Shown here in pieces: positions 15,555 through 28,047 of a DNA stretch of 32,696 nucleotides. Made by a program: the position numbers and the translations under genes. Source of the DNA: Myxococcota bacterium (GTDB taxonomy: Bacteria; Myxococcota_A; Polyangia; Polyangiales; JANWZI01). The stretch lies in the NCBI GenBank assembly GCA_025054695.1, contig JANWZI010000043.1, positions 1-32,696 on the forward strand, written 5' to 3'. The notes below the pieces were generated by a model. That model ran no database searches. It was not told where the DNA came from and saw only the letters and a program-made list of their open reading frames with translations. Numbering within the stretch: the stretch's first letter is position 1; every line of letters begins with the position of its first letter.

Positions 15555-18196
15555 CAGAACCGCACGGTGGCCGAGCCCATCACGCGCCGGTCGAGTCGCT
15601 GGCCGAACGGATGCTGCCGCATGCGCTCGCCGAGCAGGTTGGTGCCGCTGATCGCCAGCTCGACGCGGTCGTCGAGCAGTCGGTAGCCCACGCGGCCGTT
15701 GACGAGCGTGTAGCCGTCGAGCGGGAACGGGTCGAAGCGCACCCCCGTGCGCGTGTCGGTCACCTGCTCCGTCCAGAGCTGGTCCGACAGCCAATGCACG
15801 TCGGCCGCGACGTCCAGTCCGAAGCGGGAGCGGTACTGCACGCCGGCGTTGACTTTGTGCGTGCTGGTGCGCTGGTCCCGCGCCCGCGTGCCCAGGGCGG
15901 CCGTGTCGCCGACGGGCGAGGTGTCGTGCAGCGAGTAGTTGACGTAGACGTCGAGGCCGGTGATGGGAAACAGGCGCAGACCCACCTCGCCCCCGATTTG
16001 GCGGAAGCGGTTGCGGTCGTTCGCGAAGCGCAGCGCGCCGAGCGGGAAGGCGGCCTCGTCCTCGAGGTAGCGGACGCGCCCGCTCTGGTAGTCGGCGAGC
16101 GTGAACGTGTCGATCGACGAGAGCAGAATGAAGTCGTCGACGAGGTTGTAGTAGGCGTTGGCCTCGAGCGCGAACCAGTCGCTTTCCTGGTTCGTGTAGC
16201 CGATCTCGAAAGAGGTGATGGCTTCCGGGTCGAGGTCGGTGCTCCCGACGCCGAGCGCCGTCACCCCGCGCACGGGCGTGCGGTTGAGGAAGTTGACGTA
16301 CGACTCGAGGAACGTCGGGGTGCGGAAGGCGGTGCCGCCCGTCACGCGCACCGAGGAGCCCTCGGTCAGCCGGTAGACGATCGAGCCGCGCGGGGAGAAC
16401 TGCAGGTCCGGCAACAGCGGGTGGCGGTCGAGGCGGGCCGACAGCAGCAGACGCAGCCGGTCGGCGATGACCATGCGGTCCTGGATGTAGGCGGCCAGGT
16501 GGTGCTCCTCGTGGAAGCCCAGCAACCAGTCCCAGTCGACCGACTTGTATCGATAGCCGACGCCGACGGTGAACGAATGGTCGACGAGGAAGTGGAAGTC
16601 GCGCGCCCAGTCGAGCTCGACGTCCACCACCTGCTGCGAGACCGATTCGTCGAGCGTCGGGATGCCGCCGTCGACCTGGGCGGCGATGTCGACCGCCGAG
16701 TGCAAGGAGTTCCAGAACGCGCGCAGGCCGAGCCCGGACGGCGAGCGCACCGAGGCGTGGGTCTGTGCGTACACGTAGTCGTCCAGCCAGACCTGGCGAA
16801 GCCGGCTGATGCCGTAGATGAGTGTGTCGGTCGACGAGACGGACGAGCCCAAGTAGGCGAGCCATCCGCGCGCCGGGCGCAGGCGCAGGTCGGCGGCCGC
16901 CCACGTGCGGTCGTACGCGAGCGTCGGATCGTCGGCGAAGGGCTGCTGGTCGAAGCGCCGGTCGTCGATCTCGAGCTGCCAGCTGTCGGTGCGCTCCTGT
17001 CCGCCGGAGAAGCGCCATGCGACGGGCCCCGAGCGTCCGGTCACCGAGCCGGCGGCGCGGAAGGTCTGCCCGCTGCCCCCACCGGCCATCACGTAGGAGC
17101 CGCCGTCTCCGGGCTCGCGCAGGATGATGTTGACGATGCCGCTGAACGCATCGGCGCCGTAGAGCGCGGAGGCGGGGCCGCGGATGACCTCGATGCGCTC
17201 GATGTCCTCGAGGTTGAGCGGCAGGGTCGACCACAGCGTCGCACCGACGAGATCGATGTAGACGCTGCGCCCGTTGACCAGAACGAGCAGCTTGTTGGAG
17301 AGGCGCTGGTTGAGGCCGCGGATCGAGACGTCGATGTGCGACGGCGAGAGCGACATCACCTCGACGCCGGCGGCGCGACGCATCAGCTCGGGCAGGTTGT
17401 ACAGACCCGACAAGCGGATGTCCTGCGCCGTGACGATGGTTGTGGAGTTGGGTGCATCGAGCGGGGACTCGGCCGCGCGGGACGCCGAGACGACCTGCTC
17501 CTCGTAGACGGCGGTGGCTGCCTCGCCGCCGAGCTGGAGTGCGATGGGCGGCGCGGTCGGTGTGGGAGTGGGCTCGGCGGTCGGGGAGCGATCCGTGGTG
17601 ACTGGTTCGGTCGACGTGGGCGCCGCCGTGGTGCGCTCGCGGAGCGTGGAGGCCAGCGCGCGAAGCCGTTCGGCCCGCTGACGCAGCGCCTCGCTCTGGG
17701 TCGCCTCGGCCAGCGCCGCGATCTGCGTCGCGCTGTCCTCGATGGCTTGGATTTCCTCGGAGCTCGCGATCGGGGTCGCGGCTGCGGGCTCCGCCGGTGT
17801 GGCGGGCTCGACCGCTGCAGCCGGGGCCTCACGCCGTTGCTGCGCTGCGATGCGCTCTTCGAGTGCGCGGATGAATCCGAGCACCTCGTCGCGGTCCGCC
17901 GGGTCCGAATCGAGGTAGCGGCGGAAGTACTCGATGGAGCTTTCGTACTGGCCGGCCTCGGCGTACGCGCGCGCGATGTTGTACAGGACGTTGGGGTGCG
18001 GCAGGGTGTCGTAGGCCATCTGCAGCTCGGCGATGCCCTCGTCGATGCGGCCGGCCTGGATGAGCTCCATGCCGCGGCGGAAGTGGCGTCGCGCCTCGGT
18101 GCGCACGTCGGCGAGCGCCGAGTCCTGAGGGAACAGAGCTGCAAGCGGTGCGGACAGCACAACGAAGGCGAGTAGGATGCGCGATGTGGGCTTCAC
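15554..18196 (-). CDS. TonB-dependent receptor with N-terminal TPR domain (copy 1)
   Basis: An 880-aa paralogue of the next gene in the operon, with the same order of parts. It has a signal (ILLAFVVLSAPLAALF...ALA), a TPR-like module at ~30-120 (ADVRTEARRHFRRGMELIQA), a Pro/Thr-rich linker, the EEQVVSAS TonB-box region, a plug (DIRLSGLYNLPELMRRAAGV, IERIEVIRGPASALYGADAF) and a beta-barrel ending MGSATVRF. The GTG start at 18196 follows GAAGAGG. It lies 75 bp downstream of the PEGA Ser/Thr kinase gene. The periplasmic TPR head in place of the usual STN or carboxypeptidase-like extension may recruit another protein to the receptor or couple it to signalling. The transported ligand is unknown. 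Confidence 0.92.
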   Translation of the reverse strand: MKPTSRILLAFVVLSAPLAALFPQDSALADVRTEARRHFRRGMELIQAGRIDEGIAELQMAYDTLPHPNVLYNIARAYAEAGQYESSIEYFRRYLDSDPADRDEVLGFIRALEERIAAQQRREAPAAAVEPATPAEPAAATPIASSEEIQAIEDSATQIAALAEATQSEALRQRAERLRALASTLRERTTAAPTSTEPVTTDRSPTAEPTPTPTAPPIALQLGGEAATAVYEEQVVSASRAAESPLDAPNSTTIVTAQDIRLSGLYNLPELMRRAAGVEVMSLSPSHIDVSIRGLNQRLSNKLLVLVNGRSVYIDLVGATLWSTLPLNLEDIERIEVIRGPASALYGADAFSGIVNIILREPGDGGSYVMAGGGSGQTFRAAGSVTGRSGPVAWRFSGGQERTDSWQLEIDDRRFDQQPFADDPTLAYDRTWAAADLRLRPARGWLAYLGSSVSSTDTLIYGISRLRQVWLDDYVYAQTHASVRSPSGLGLRAFWNSLHSAVDIAAQVDGGIPTLDESVSQQVVDVELDWARDFHFLVDHSFTVGVGYRYKSVDWDWLLGFHEEHHLAAYIQDRMVIADRLRLLLSARLDRHPLLPDLQFSPRGSIVYRLTEGSSVRVTGGTAFRTPTFLESYVNFLNRTPVRGVTALGVGSTDLDPEAITSFEIGYTNQESDWFALEANAYYNLVDDFILLSSIDTFTLADYQSGRVRYLEDEAAFPLGALRFANDRNRFRQIGGEVGLRLFPITGLDVYVNYSLHDTSPVGDTAALGTRARDQRTSTHKVNAGVQYRSRFGLDVAADVHWLSDQLWTEQVTDTRTGVRFDPFPLDGYTLVNGRVGYRLLDDRVELAISGTNLLGERMRQHPFGQRLDRRVMGSATVRF
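17903..18120 (-). repeat. Near-identical direct repeat, TPR module of receptor copy 1
   Basis: Partner of 15252-15469. The encoded segment from ADVRTEAR to LEERIAA (90 residues) differs at only five positions between the receptors. This contrasts with their divergent barrels and suggests gene conversion or strong selection on the head. Confidence 0.85.
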
Positions 18197-18271
18197 GGTC
18201 GTCGACCTCTTCGGGTCGCGACGGCGGTCGCAACGGCCGGCCGCGCGCCGCGGAAGCGCGTTCGGTTCCGT

Positions 18272-19978
<1,707 letters not shown>

Positions 19979-19981
<3 letters not shown>

Positions 19982-19996
19982 CGGCGATCACCGATG
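19979..19996 (-). promoter_or_regulatory. Inverted repeat spanning the kinase start codon
   Basis: CATCGG and CCGATG, six bases apart, form an exact inverted repeat. On the mRNA strand its second arm ends in the kinase ATG itself. It could be a hairpin that hides the start codon or an operator overlapping it. The repeat is seen; any function is a guess. Confidence 0.35.
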
Positions 19997-20283
19997 CGGG
20001 CCGCGGGCCAAACCTTGGCCGACGCTCGCAGTTGTCGATCCCACCCACACGCATTTCGAGCTGTTCCGTGGCTCTACCACCCCCCGTCAATGGGGTCACC
20101 GGGTCAGTCTACGACCGGAACGGTGCCTTCGTCGAGTCCCGGTCCAGCGGCAGTCCTGGCGCCCGCGGTGGGCCGGATCCCCCGCTGCCGAGCGCGTGCA
20201 GCCTCGGGCCCTGGGAGCCAGCACCGGCATCGCGTGGCTGTCGCGGCAAGGCGGTCAGAAGGGGGCAGGGGGCCGCGGCGGTG
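19982..20283. other. 302-bp gene-free gap between the HD protein and the kinase
   Basis: No convincing gene was seen here on either strand; overlapping long frames are high-GC shadows. Visible items are the inverted repeat at the kinase start and a small hairpin candidate (CCCC-GTCAAT-GGGG, 20082-20095). The gap should hold the kinase promoter and the end of the HD-protein transcript, but no clear promoter boxes or terminator could be picked out. Confidence 0.6.
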
Positions 20284-20898
20284 TCATTCGCTCCCGCTCG
20301 ACGCGGGACGCGCTCCGAGCTCCTCGGCGCGATCGCGCATCTGGCGTACGGCCTCGGCGAGCGCGTCGAGCAGGGGGTGCGACCAGCCGTGGCCGAGCGC
20401 GGGCACGAGCTCGCTGTAGTACCAGAGGGTCGCTTCGGCCGGCTTGTTGAAGCGGTCGAACGCAGCCAGGCCCTCGCGGTCCATGTCGGCGAGGATGCAG
20501 CGCGCATTGTGCAACTTGTCGGCCGCGCATACGAGGCGGGTGGCCGCGTCGAAGCCGCGCATCCGTTCGAGGTGCATGAGCTTGCGCGTATGCCAGTCGG
20601 GCTTGGGGTGCTCGTGCGTGTCCGACAGGGACTCGACCATCTGCGCGACACGCGCGCCGAAGCGCTCGCGCAGCTCCACGACGTTGCTTCCATCGATGTC
20701 TTCGAGGTAGTCGTGGAGGACGGCCGCGATGAGCTGATCCTCGTCGCCGCCATGCTCGGCGACCGAGACCATGACCTGGAAAAGGTGCGCGATGTAGGGC
20801 ACGCGACTTCCCTTGCGCGTCCGGTCGCGGAAGGCGTCGAGTGCGAGCGCGACGGCCTCGTCGAGGCGACGACCGTAGAGGGGTGTGCCGGTCGGCAT
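20284..20898 (-). CDS. Stand-alone HD hydrolase resembling (p)ppGpp hydrolases
   Basis: A 204-aa single HD-domain protein. Its metal and catalytic residues fall at RelA/SpoT-type spacing: His38, then His62-Asp63 with Glu66-Asp67 (VLHDYLED), and Asp127/Asn131 in AADKLHNAR. In Rel-type hydrolases the corresponding set is H, HD, ED and D...N. There is no synthetase, TGS or ACT domain, so it fits a small alarmone hydrolase (MESH1-like) that would remove the 3'-pyrophosphate of (p)ppGpp. Other nucleotide pyrophosphohydrolases share the fold, so substrate is unproven. On the minus strand a -10-like TAGACT (20911-20906) stands seven bases before the ATG, hinting at an almost leaderless mRNA. No ribosome-binding site is visible. 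Confidence 0.85.
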   Translation of the reverse strand: MPTGTPLYGRRLDEAVALALDAFRDRTRKGSRVPYIAHLFQVMVSVAEHGGDEDQLIAAVLHDYLEDIDGSNVVELRERFGARVAQMVESLSDTHEHPKPDWHTRKLMHLERMRGFDAATRLVCAADKLHNARCILADMDREGLAAFDRFNKPAEATLWYYSELVPALGHGWSHPLLDALAEAVRQMRDRAEELGARPASSGSE

Positions 20899-21011
20899 GG
20901 GGGGGAGTCTACCGTCCGTCGGGACGCGTCGTCTGCATGGCGTCGTTCGCGTCGGGGCACGGGCGCAAAGGGTGGGGCCGCACGACGACGGGCACCGTGT
21001 TTGGATCGTGA

Positions 21012-21119
21012 CTCGGACTCCGACTCGGGCTCGGACCCGGCCTCGGACACGGTCACGGGCTCGAACATGGACTCGGTCTCGGGCTCGGAGTCGGGATCGT
21101 GCTCGGACCGGGCCTCGGA
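21012..21119 (+). repeat. Intergenic CTCGGN hexamer array, 18 units in phase
   Basis: Eighteen consecutive 6-base units run without phase loss, including CTCGGA, CTCCGA, CTCGGG, CTCGGA, CCCGGC, CTCGGA, CACGGT, CACGGG and CTCGAA, and end CTCGGA. The array lies in the 265-bp gap between the M15 peptidase stop (21164) and the HD-protein start (20898), both on the minus strand. A promoter or terminator function for it is therefore conceivable. Orientation is the same as at 551-688. Confidence 0.88.
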
Positions 21120-21163
21120 GACACGACTTCCTCCGTCGCCTCCGAGGACTTCGACGGCGGCCC

Positions 21164-21913
21164 TCACGGGGTGCGGACGATGCGATCGGGATCGCCCAGA
21201 AACTCGAAATGCATCGTGTCCTGCAGCGCGTCGTCGCCGAGCCAGTAGAAGCCGAACTTTTGGAACGCACGCACCCAGCATTCGGGCATGACCATTCGCT
21301 CGAAGATGCTGGTCACCGGTCGCTTGCACAGCGGGTGGTCGCGCCACGGCGCGACGCAGCCGCAGCACGTGTTGAGATGCGGATCGACGTCGAGCGCGAT
21401 GCCGTAGACGTGATTGCTCACCTCGCCGCCGCGAAACGTGTTGCGGTCGCGAAGGCCCGACAGACGTCGGGGCTGATACGCAAAGGCGGCGCAGCGCAAA
21501 CGGATCTCCGCCTCGGCGCAGCGTACGGCGGGCACGATGCGCTCGTGCAGACGCGTGCGCAGGCCGAAGAACGTCACGGTGCGCGCGTAATGGGCCGGCG
21601 GGTGTGGGTTCCATTCAGGGCGCCCGAATCCGGGAAAGTAGCCGTACCGTTCGGTCCGGTACCGGATCGCCTTGTCGTGAAGGGCACGACGCGCGCGACG
21701 CTCCTCGGCGCTCATGCCGGGGCGGAGGGTCCAGTTGCCGCGAATGAGAAAGTCCAGCGGGGTCTGCTCGTTGCATTCGGCAGAGGGCGCCGGGGTTTGG
21801 GGGGACTGCGCGTGGCCATCGGGCGTGGTGGGTGCCATGGAGGCCACCGCGAAGGCGGTGGCCGCGCCCATGAAGATCGGGACGACGAGCGTGCGCGATC
21901 GGGGCCCGGCCAC
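21164..21913 (-). CDS. M15-family D-Ala-D-Ala carboxypeptidase-like protein
   Basis: A protein of about 249 aa. From the chosen GTG (21913) it begins with a signal-like segment (RTLVVPIFMGAATAFAVASM). The C-terminal half carries the M15 zinc site: SNHVYGIALDVDPH with His168 and Asp175, and the final ligand His235 in DTMHFEF. AFQKFGFYWLG before it is also typical of VanY/M15C peptidases. Such enzymes trim peptidoglycan peptides or act as endolysin-like endopeptidases; here it would act in the periplasm. Six Cys in and around NTCCGCVAPWRDHPLCKRP suggest disulfides. The start is uncertain because the frame is open farther upstream and there is no clear ribosome-binding site; 21868 (MGAATAF) is a shorter option. 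Confidence 0.82.
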   Translation of the reverse strand: MAGPRSRTLVVPIFMGAATAFAVASMAPTTPDGHAQSPQTPAPSAECNEQTPLDFLIRGNWTLRPGMSAEERRARRALHDKAIRYRTERYGYFPGFGRPEWNPHPPAHYARTVTFFGLRTRLHERIVPAVRCAEAEIRLRCAAFAYQPRRLSGLRDRNTFRGGEVSNHVYGIALDVDPHLNTCCGCVAPWRDHPLCKRPVTSIFERMVMPECWVRAFQKFGFYWLGDDALQDTMHFEFLGDPDRIVRTP

Positions 21914-22100
21914 CGACGCCGGTGTACGACGCGTGCGGGCAAGGAGCCAGCGCGCCTGGCCCCGAGCTCCCCAGGGCGGGTCGGTCGGGCAGCGCTGCCG
22001 GCCGTGACCGGAGCGCTCGAGAGCTCGCCGCGAAGCCCGACCCGAATTCGAGATGGCGTCCGGACCTACGGAGGCGAGCGCACGAGCGGAGCGCCGCGGG

Positions 22101-24041
22101 TCAGGCCGTGGCGATGTCGAGCGAGCGGCGTGCGGCGGGGCTGCTGCTCCGCGGTGCGGTCGCCGTCGCTGCGGCAACGGGCCGAGACGGCGCTCCGGGG
22201 GTTTCGGGCGCCGCGCGCCGTGCCGGCTGCTCGCGACCGAGCAGACGGTCGCGGACGTGTCGATTCCACGCGTCGCGGAGCGAAGCGGTGCCGGGGATGT
22301 AATCCCAGGCCTCGCGACCGATCCAGCGCAACAGCGATGGTAAATAGGGCGCCATGGATCGCCCCGCGTGCAGCAGCCAGCGACCCTCGTGGCGCGCGAG
22401 ATCCGCGAGGCGTTCGATGCGGAGGGACGCGCGGGCGAGCCAGCGACGATGCCGCGCCCCGGTGACGAGGGGGCCGATTTCGTGGACGACGTCGGCCGCC
22501 GTCCCTGCGACGCGGTGCAAGGGGCGGGCGAGCGGGTCCCGCAGGTGCGTATGGGCGACGGCCGCCGCAGCCTGCTCGCGAGTCAGGCCGTAGCGCGCGA
22601 GGGCCTCGTCGAGCTCCTGGCGGGCGCGGGCGCGGGCCTTGAACAGGAACATCTGGACGCGGGAATGGAAGTTGACGGCGCCGTCGCCGCTCGTCTCGAC
22701 GGCACAGAAAATGGTGTCGGGATGCCGCTCGGTGACGACCGTCTGCACGCCGTCCGAGACGCCCGAGCTCGGCATGCAGCCGAACGGCTTGACGCTGATC
22801 GTCATGTGCGCCTTGCGGTGCAGGACGTTGAGGATGACCTTGGCTACCTCCATGTGCCCTTCGCCGCCGCGCAGATTGACGTTGTAATGAGAATGCCCGA
22901 CCGCGGCGACCTCGTCCATGTCGGGCAACCGGTAGCCGCGAAGCCCCACGGCGTGCGCGAACGTGTGGAACGCGCCTCGCAGCACGAGCTCGCCGAGCCA
23001 CAGGCCGGCCATCTTGACGCCCACGTCGACGCCCTCGAGCCCGAAGGGCCCCCCGTCGGCGCCGCGGAGCTTCGCGCGCAGCTCGGTGTCGTGGCGCGCC
23101 TCCCAGAGATTGTACAGAAGCAATCCGGCGAGGATCTGGATGTCGCATTCCCCGCCCTCCTGCTCGATGAAGCGCTGGAGGCGGTAGTTGCCGTCGCCCT
23201 CCGTCGTCATGGCCCAGAATTCGCCGAGGATCGCGACCTTCGGACGCGCCTGGACGCGGTCGACCGGGATCGCGGCGAACAGGCGTCGTGCCTTGCGCAG
23301 CGCGAGCAGCACGTTCGAGCGCGCGGCGAGCGCGTCGTGCACGATGCGCTTGGCTTGCTCGAGCGCGCGGTCGGTCGCTCCGGGCTCGAGCTCGTAGGGG
23401 CGTAGCCGATACGCCATGAGATTGAGCACGTCGCCGGCGAGCAAGGCCTTCGCGATGGCGAAGAAGAACGGCGGCGACAGATCGAGGCCGGCCTCCTCGC
23501 CGGTCGCCTGCTTCAAACCCCCCGTCTGCTGGAACAGCATGACGCGGAAGCCGTCGAAACCCGCATCGCGCAACGCCTTACGGTACTCGGTGACGTACAT
23601 GCCGAAGCGACACGGGCCGCAGGCGCCCGCGGTCAGGAAGACGTACTCGCGCAGGATGCGCTCGACCGGAAGTCCTTCCTGGTCGCGCAATCGCACGAGC
23701 TCTTTGACGAGGTTGCCGACCGTGTAATAGGTGGGATTGCACTGGCCGCGATTGCCGAACTCCTTGCCGAGCCGGAGGGCCTCGTTGTCGGGACAGTCGA
23801 GCGCGCGCACGCGGTAACCGACGCCGCGCAGCGCGCCCTGCACGAGCAGGTCGTGCGCCATCGTCAGGCCGCCCACGAGCAGGGTGGTGTGGGGCCGCTC
23901 GGCGGCCGTGAATTGCGGGTCGATCATGCGATCCGTCCACGCACCGCGCCGTTCGGCCGCGTCGATGCCGAGGCGGGCGCGCTCGGCGGCCTCGAAGGCG
24001 GCCAGCTCGCGTTCGATGTCGAGGTCGGCGATTGCGCTCAT
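22101..24041 (-). CDS. COG3581-like iron-sulfur partner of the acyl-CoA dehydratase activase
   Basis: A 646-aa protein of the COG3581 type (2-hydroxyacyl-CoA dehydratase / CoA-activase-related). It has conserved cysteines in LDCPDNEALRLGKE (Cys83), NRGQCNPTYYTVGNLVKEL (Cys101) and AGACGPCRFGMYVTEYRKAL (Cys141, Cys144), then MLFQQTGGLKQ. Later blocks are ILGEFWAMTTEGDGNYRLQR, VGHSHYNVNLRGGEGHMEVA and ISVKPFGCMPSSGVSDGV. The last ~150 residues are helical, Arg/Ala-rich and less conserved in look. The cysteines probably hold a low-potential Fe-S cluster reduced by the ATP-driven activase encoded just upstream (22-bp gap, GGAGG site before the ATG). The reaction it carries out is not known; no separate HgdA/HgdB-type subunits are nearby. 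Confidence 0.87.
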   Translation of the reverse strand: MSAIADLDIERELAAFEAAERARLGIDAAERRGAWTDRMIDPQFTAAERPHTTLLVGGLTMAHDLLVQGALRGVGYRVRALDCPDNEALRLGKEFGNRGQCNPTYYTVGNLVKELVRLRDQEGLPVERILREYVFLTAGACGPCRFGMYVTEYRKALRDAGFDGFRVMLFQQTGGLKQATGEEAGLDLSPPFFFAIAKALLAGDVLNLMAYRLRPYELEPGATDRALEQAKRIVHDALAARSNVLLALRKARRLFAAIPVDRVQARPKVAILGEFWAMTTEGDGNYRLQRFIEQEGGECDIQILAGLLLYNLWEARHDTELRAKLRGADGGPFGLEGVDVGVKMAGLWLGELVLRGAFHTFAHAVGLRGYRLPDMDEVAAVGHSHYNVNLRGGEGHMEVAKVILNVLHRKAHMTISVKPFGCMPSSGVSDGVQTVVTERHPDTIFCAVETSGDGAVNFHSRVQMFLFKARARARQELDEALARYGLTREQAAAAVAHTHLRDPLARPLHRVAGTAADVVHEIGPLVTGARHRRWLARASLRIERLADLARHEGRWLLHAGRSMAPYLPSLLRWIGREAWDYIPGTASLRDAWNRHVRDRLLGREQPARRAAPETPGAPSRPVAAATATAPRSSSPAARRSLDIATA

Positions 24042-24063
24042 GGGGTCCTCCGCGAGGGGCGTT

Positions 24064-27678
<3,615 letters not shown>

Positions 27679-27689
27679 GCCCCTTCGCT

Positions 27690-27715
27690 GGTCACTGACG
27701 TCGGTGTCAGTTACC
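27690..27715 (-). promoter_or_regulatory. 26-bp inverted-repeat operator upstream of the activase operon
   Basis: Arms GGTCACTGAC (27690-27699) and GTCAGTTACC (27706-27715) are complementary at nine of ten positions and flank a 6-base centre. The inner core is TGAC-N6-GTCA, a layout common for TetR- or GntR-type regulators. It lies 12 bases upstream of the activase ATG and just downstream of or over the likely transcription start, so a bound protein would repress. No regulator gene lies next to it. Confidence 0.72.
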
Positions 27716-27800
27716 GCAGGCTAGGCGAGGAGCGCGGCCTTCCGCAAGAGTCTTTTCGGAGGCGGCGCGGCCACGTGAACGTGAACGGCTTGGGGGTAGG

Positions 27801-27848
27801 CCCCGGCCCCGGCCGGGGCCCGAGTCGAAGCCCGAGCCCGAGTCCCGA
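27801..27848 (-). repeat. CTCGGN-family hexamer array (minus orientation) with perfect palindrome
   Basis: Read on the plus strand the units are CCCCGG, CCCCGG, CCGGGG, CCCGAG, TCGAAG, CCCGAG, CCCGAG and TCCCGA. This is the reverse complement of the CTCGGN family. Within it 27805-27820 (GGCCCCGGCCGGGGCC) is a perfect 16-bp palindrome able to form a very stable hairpin. It lies between divergent genes, unlike the arrays between convergent genes. Confidence 0.7.
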
Positions 27849-28047
27849 TCGAGCAACACGACCGCCGGTGTCGCCACGCGCTGCCGTCGAGCCCCTTGAG
27901 CCGCAGGCTCGTTCGGCCGAATCATCCGTCGTGCAGCGCATGAGCCCCTCTTCGCGGCCTTCGGAAGGGACGGCCCCGGACGGGGGCTGGACGTCACGAT
28001 GGCGGCCGTCGAAACTGGACTCCCGCGCGGCGCAGAGTTCAGCCCCG

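Larger units (their letters stand above)
27679..28047. other. 369-bp divergent control region between activase operon and diguanylate cyclase
   Basis: No gene is supported here. The region holds the activase operator (27690-27715). On the minus strand there is a possible promoter TTGCGG - 18 bases - TAGCCT, whose start would fall inside the operator. It also holds a hexamer array with a perfect GC palindrome, and the leader of the FHA-GGDEF gene. A longer start for that gene at 27775 would translate the repeat and is not believed. Confidence 0.6.

Noticed and set aside
12966-15686. 906-codon plus-strand open frame antisense to the second TonB receptor
   Set aside because: The composition (Asp/Glu/Val/Arg/Ala runs) is the usual antisense shadow of GC-rich genes, with no domain, while the opposite strand is a clear receptor.
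12909-17234. Reading the second TonB receptor as a 1441-aa protein fused to upstream sequence
   Set aside because: The extra 560 residues are an out-of-frame translation of receptor copy 1. The ATG at 15554 overlapping the upstream stop is followed directly by a signal sequence.
27775-28047. N-terminal extension of the FHA-GGDEF protein
   Set aside because: The added ~91 residues translate the repeat and a low-complexity leader. ATG 28048 gives a normal FHA start.
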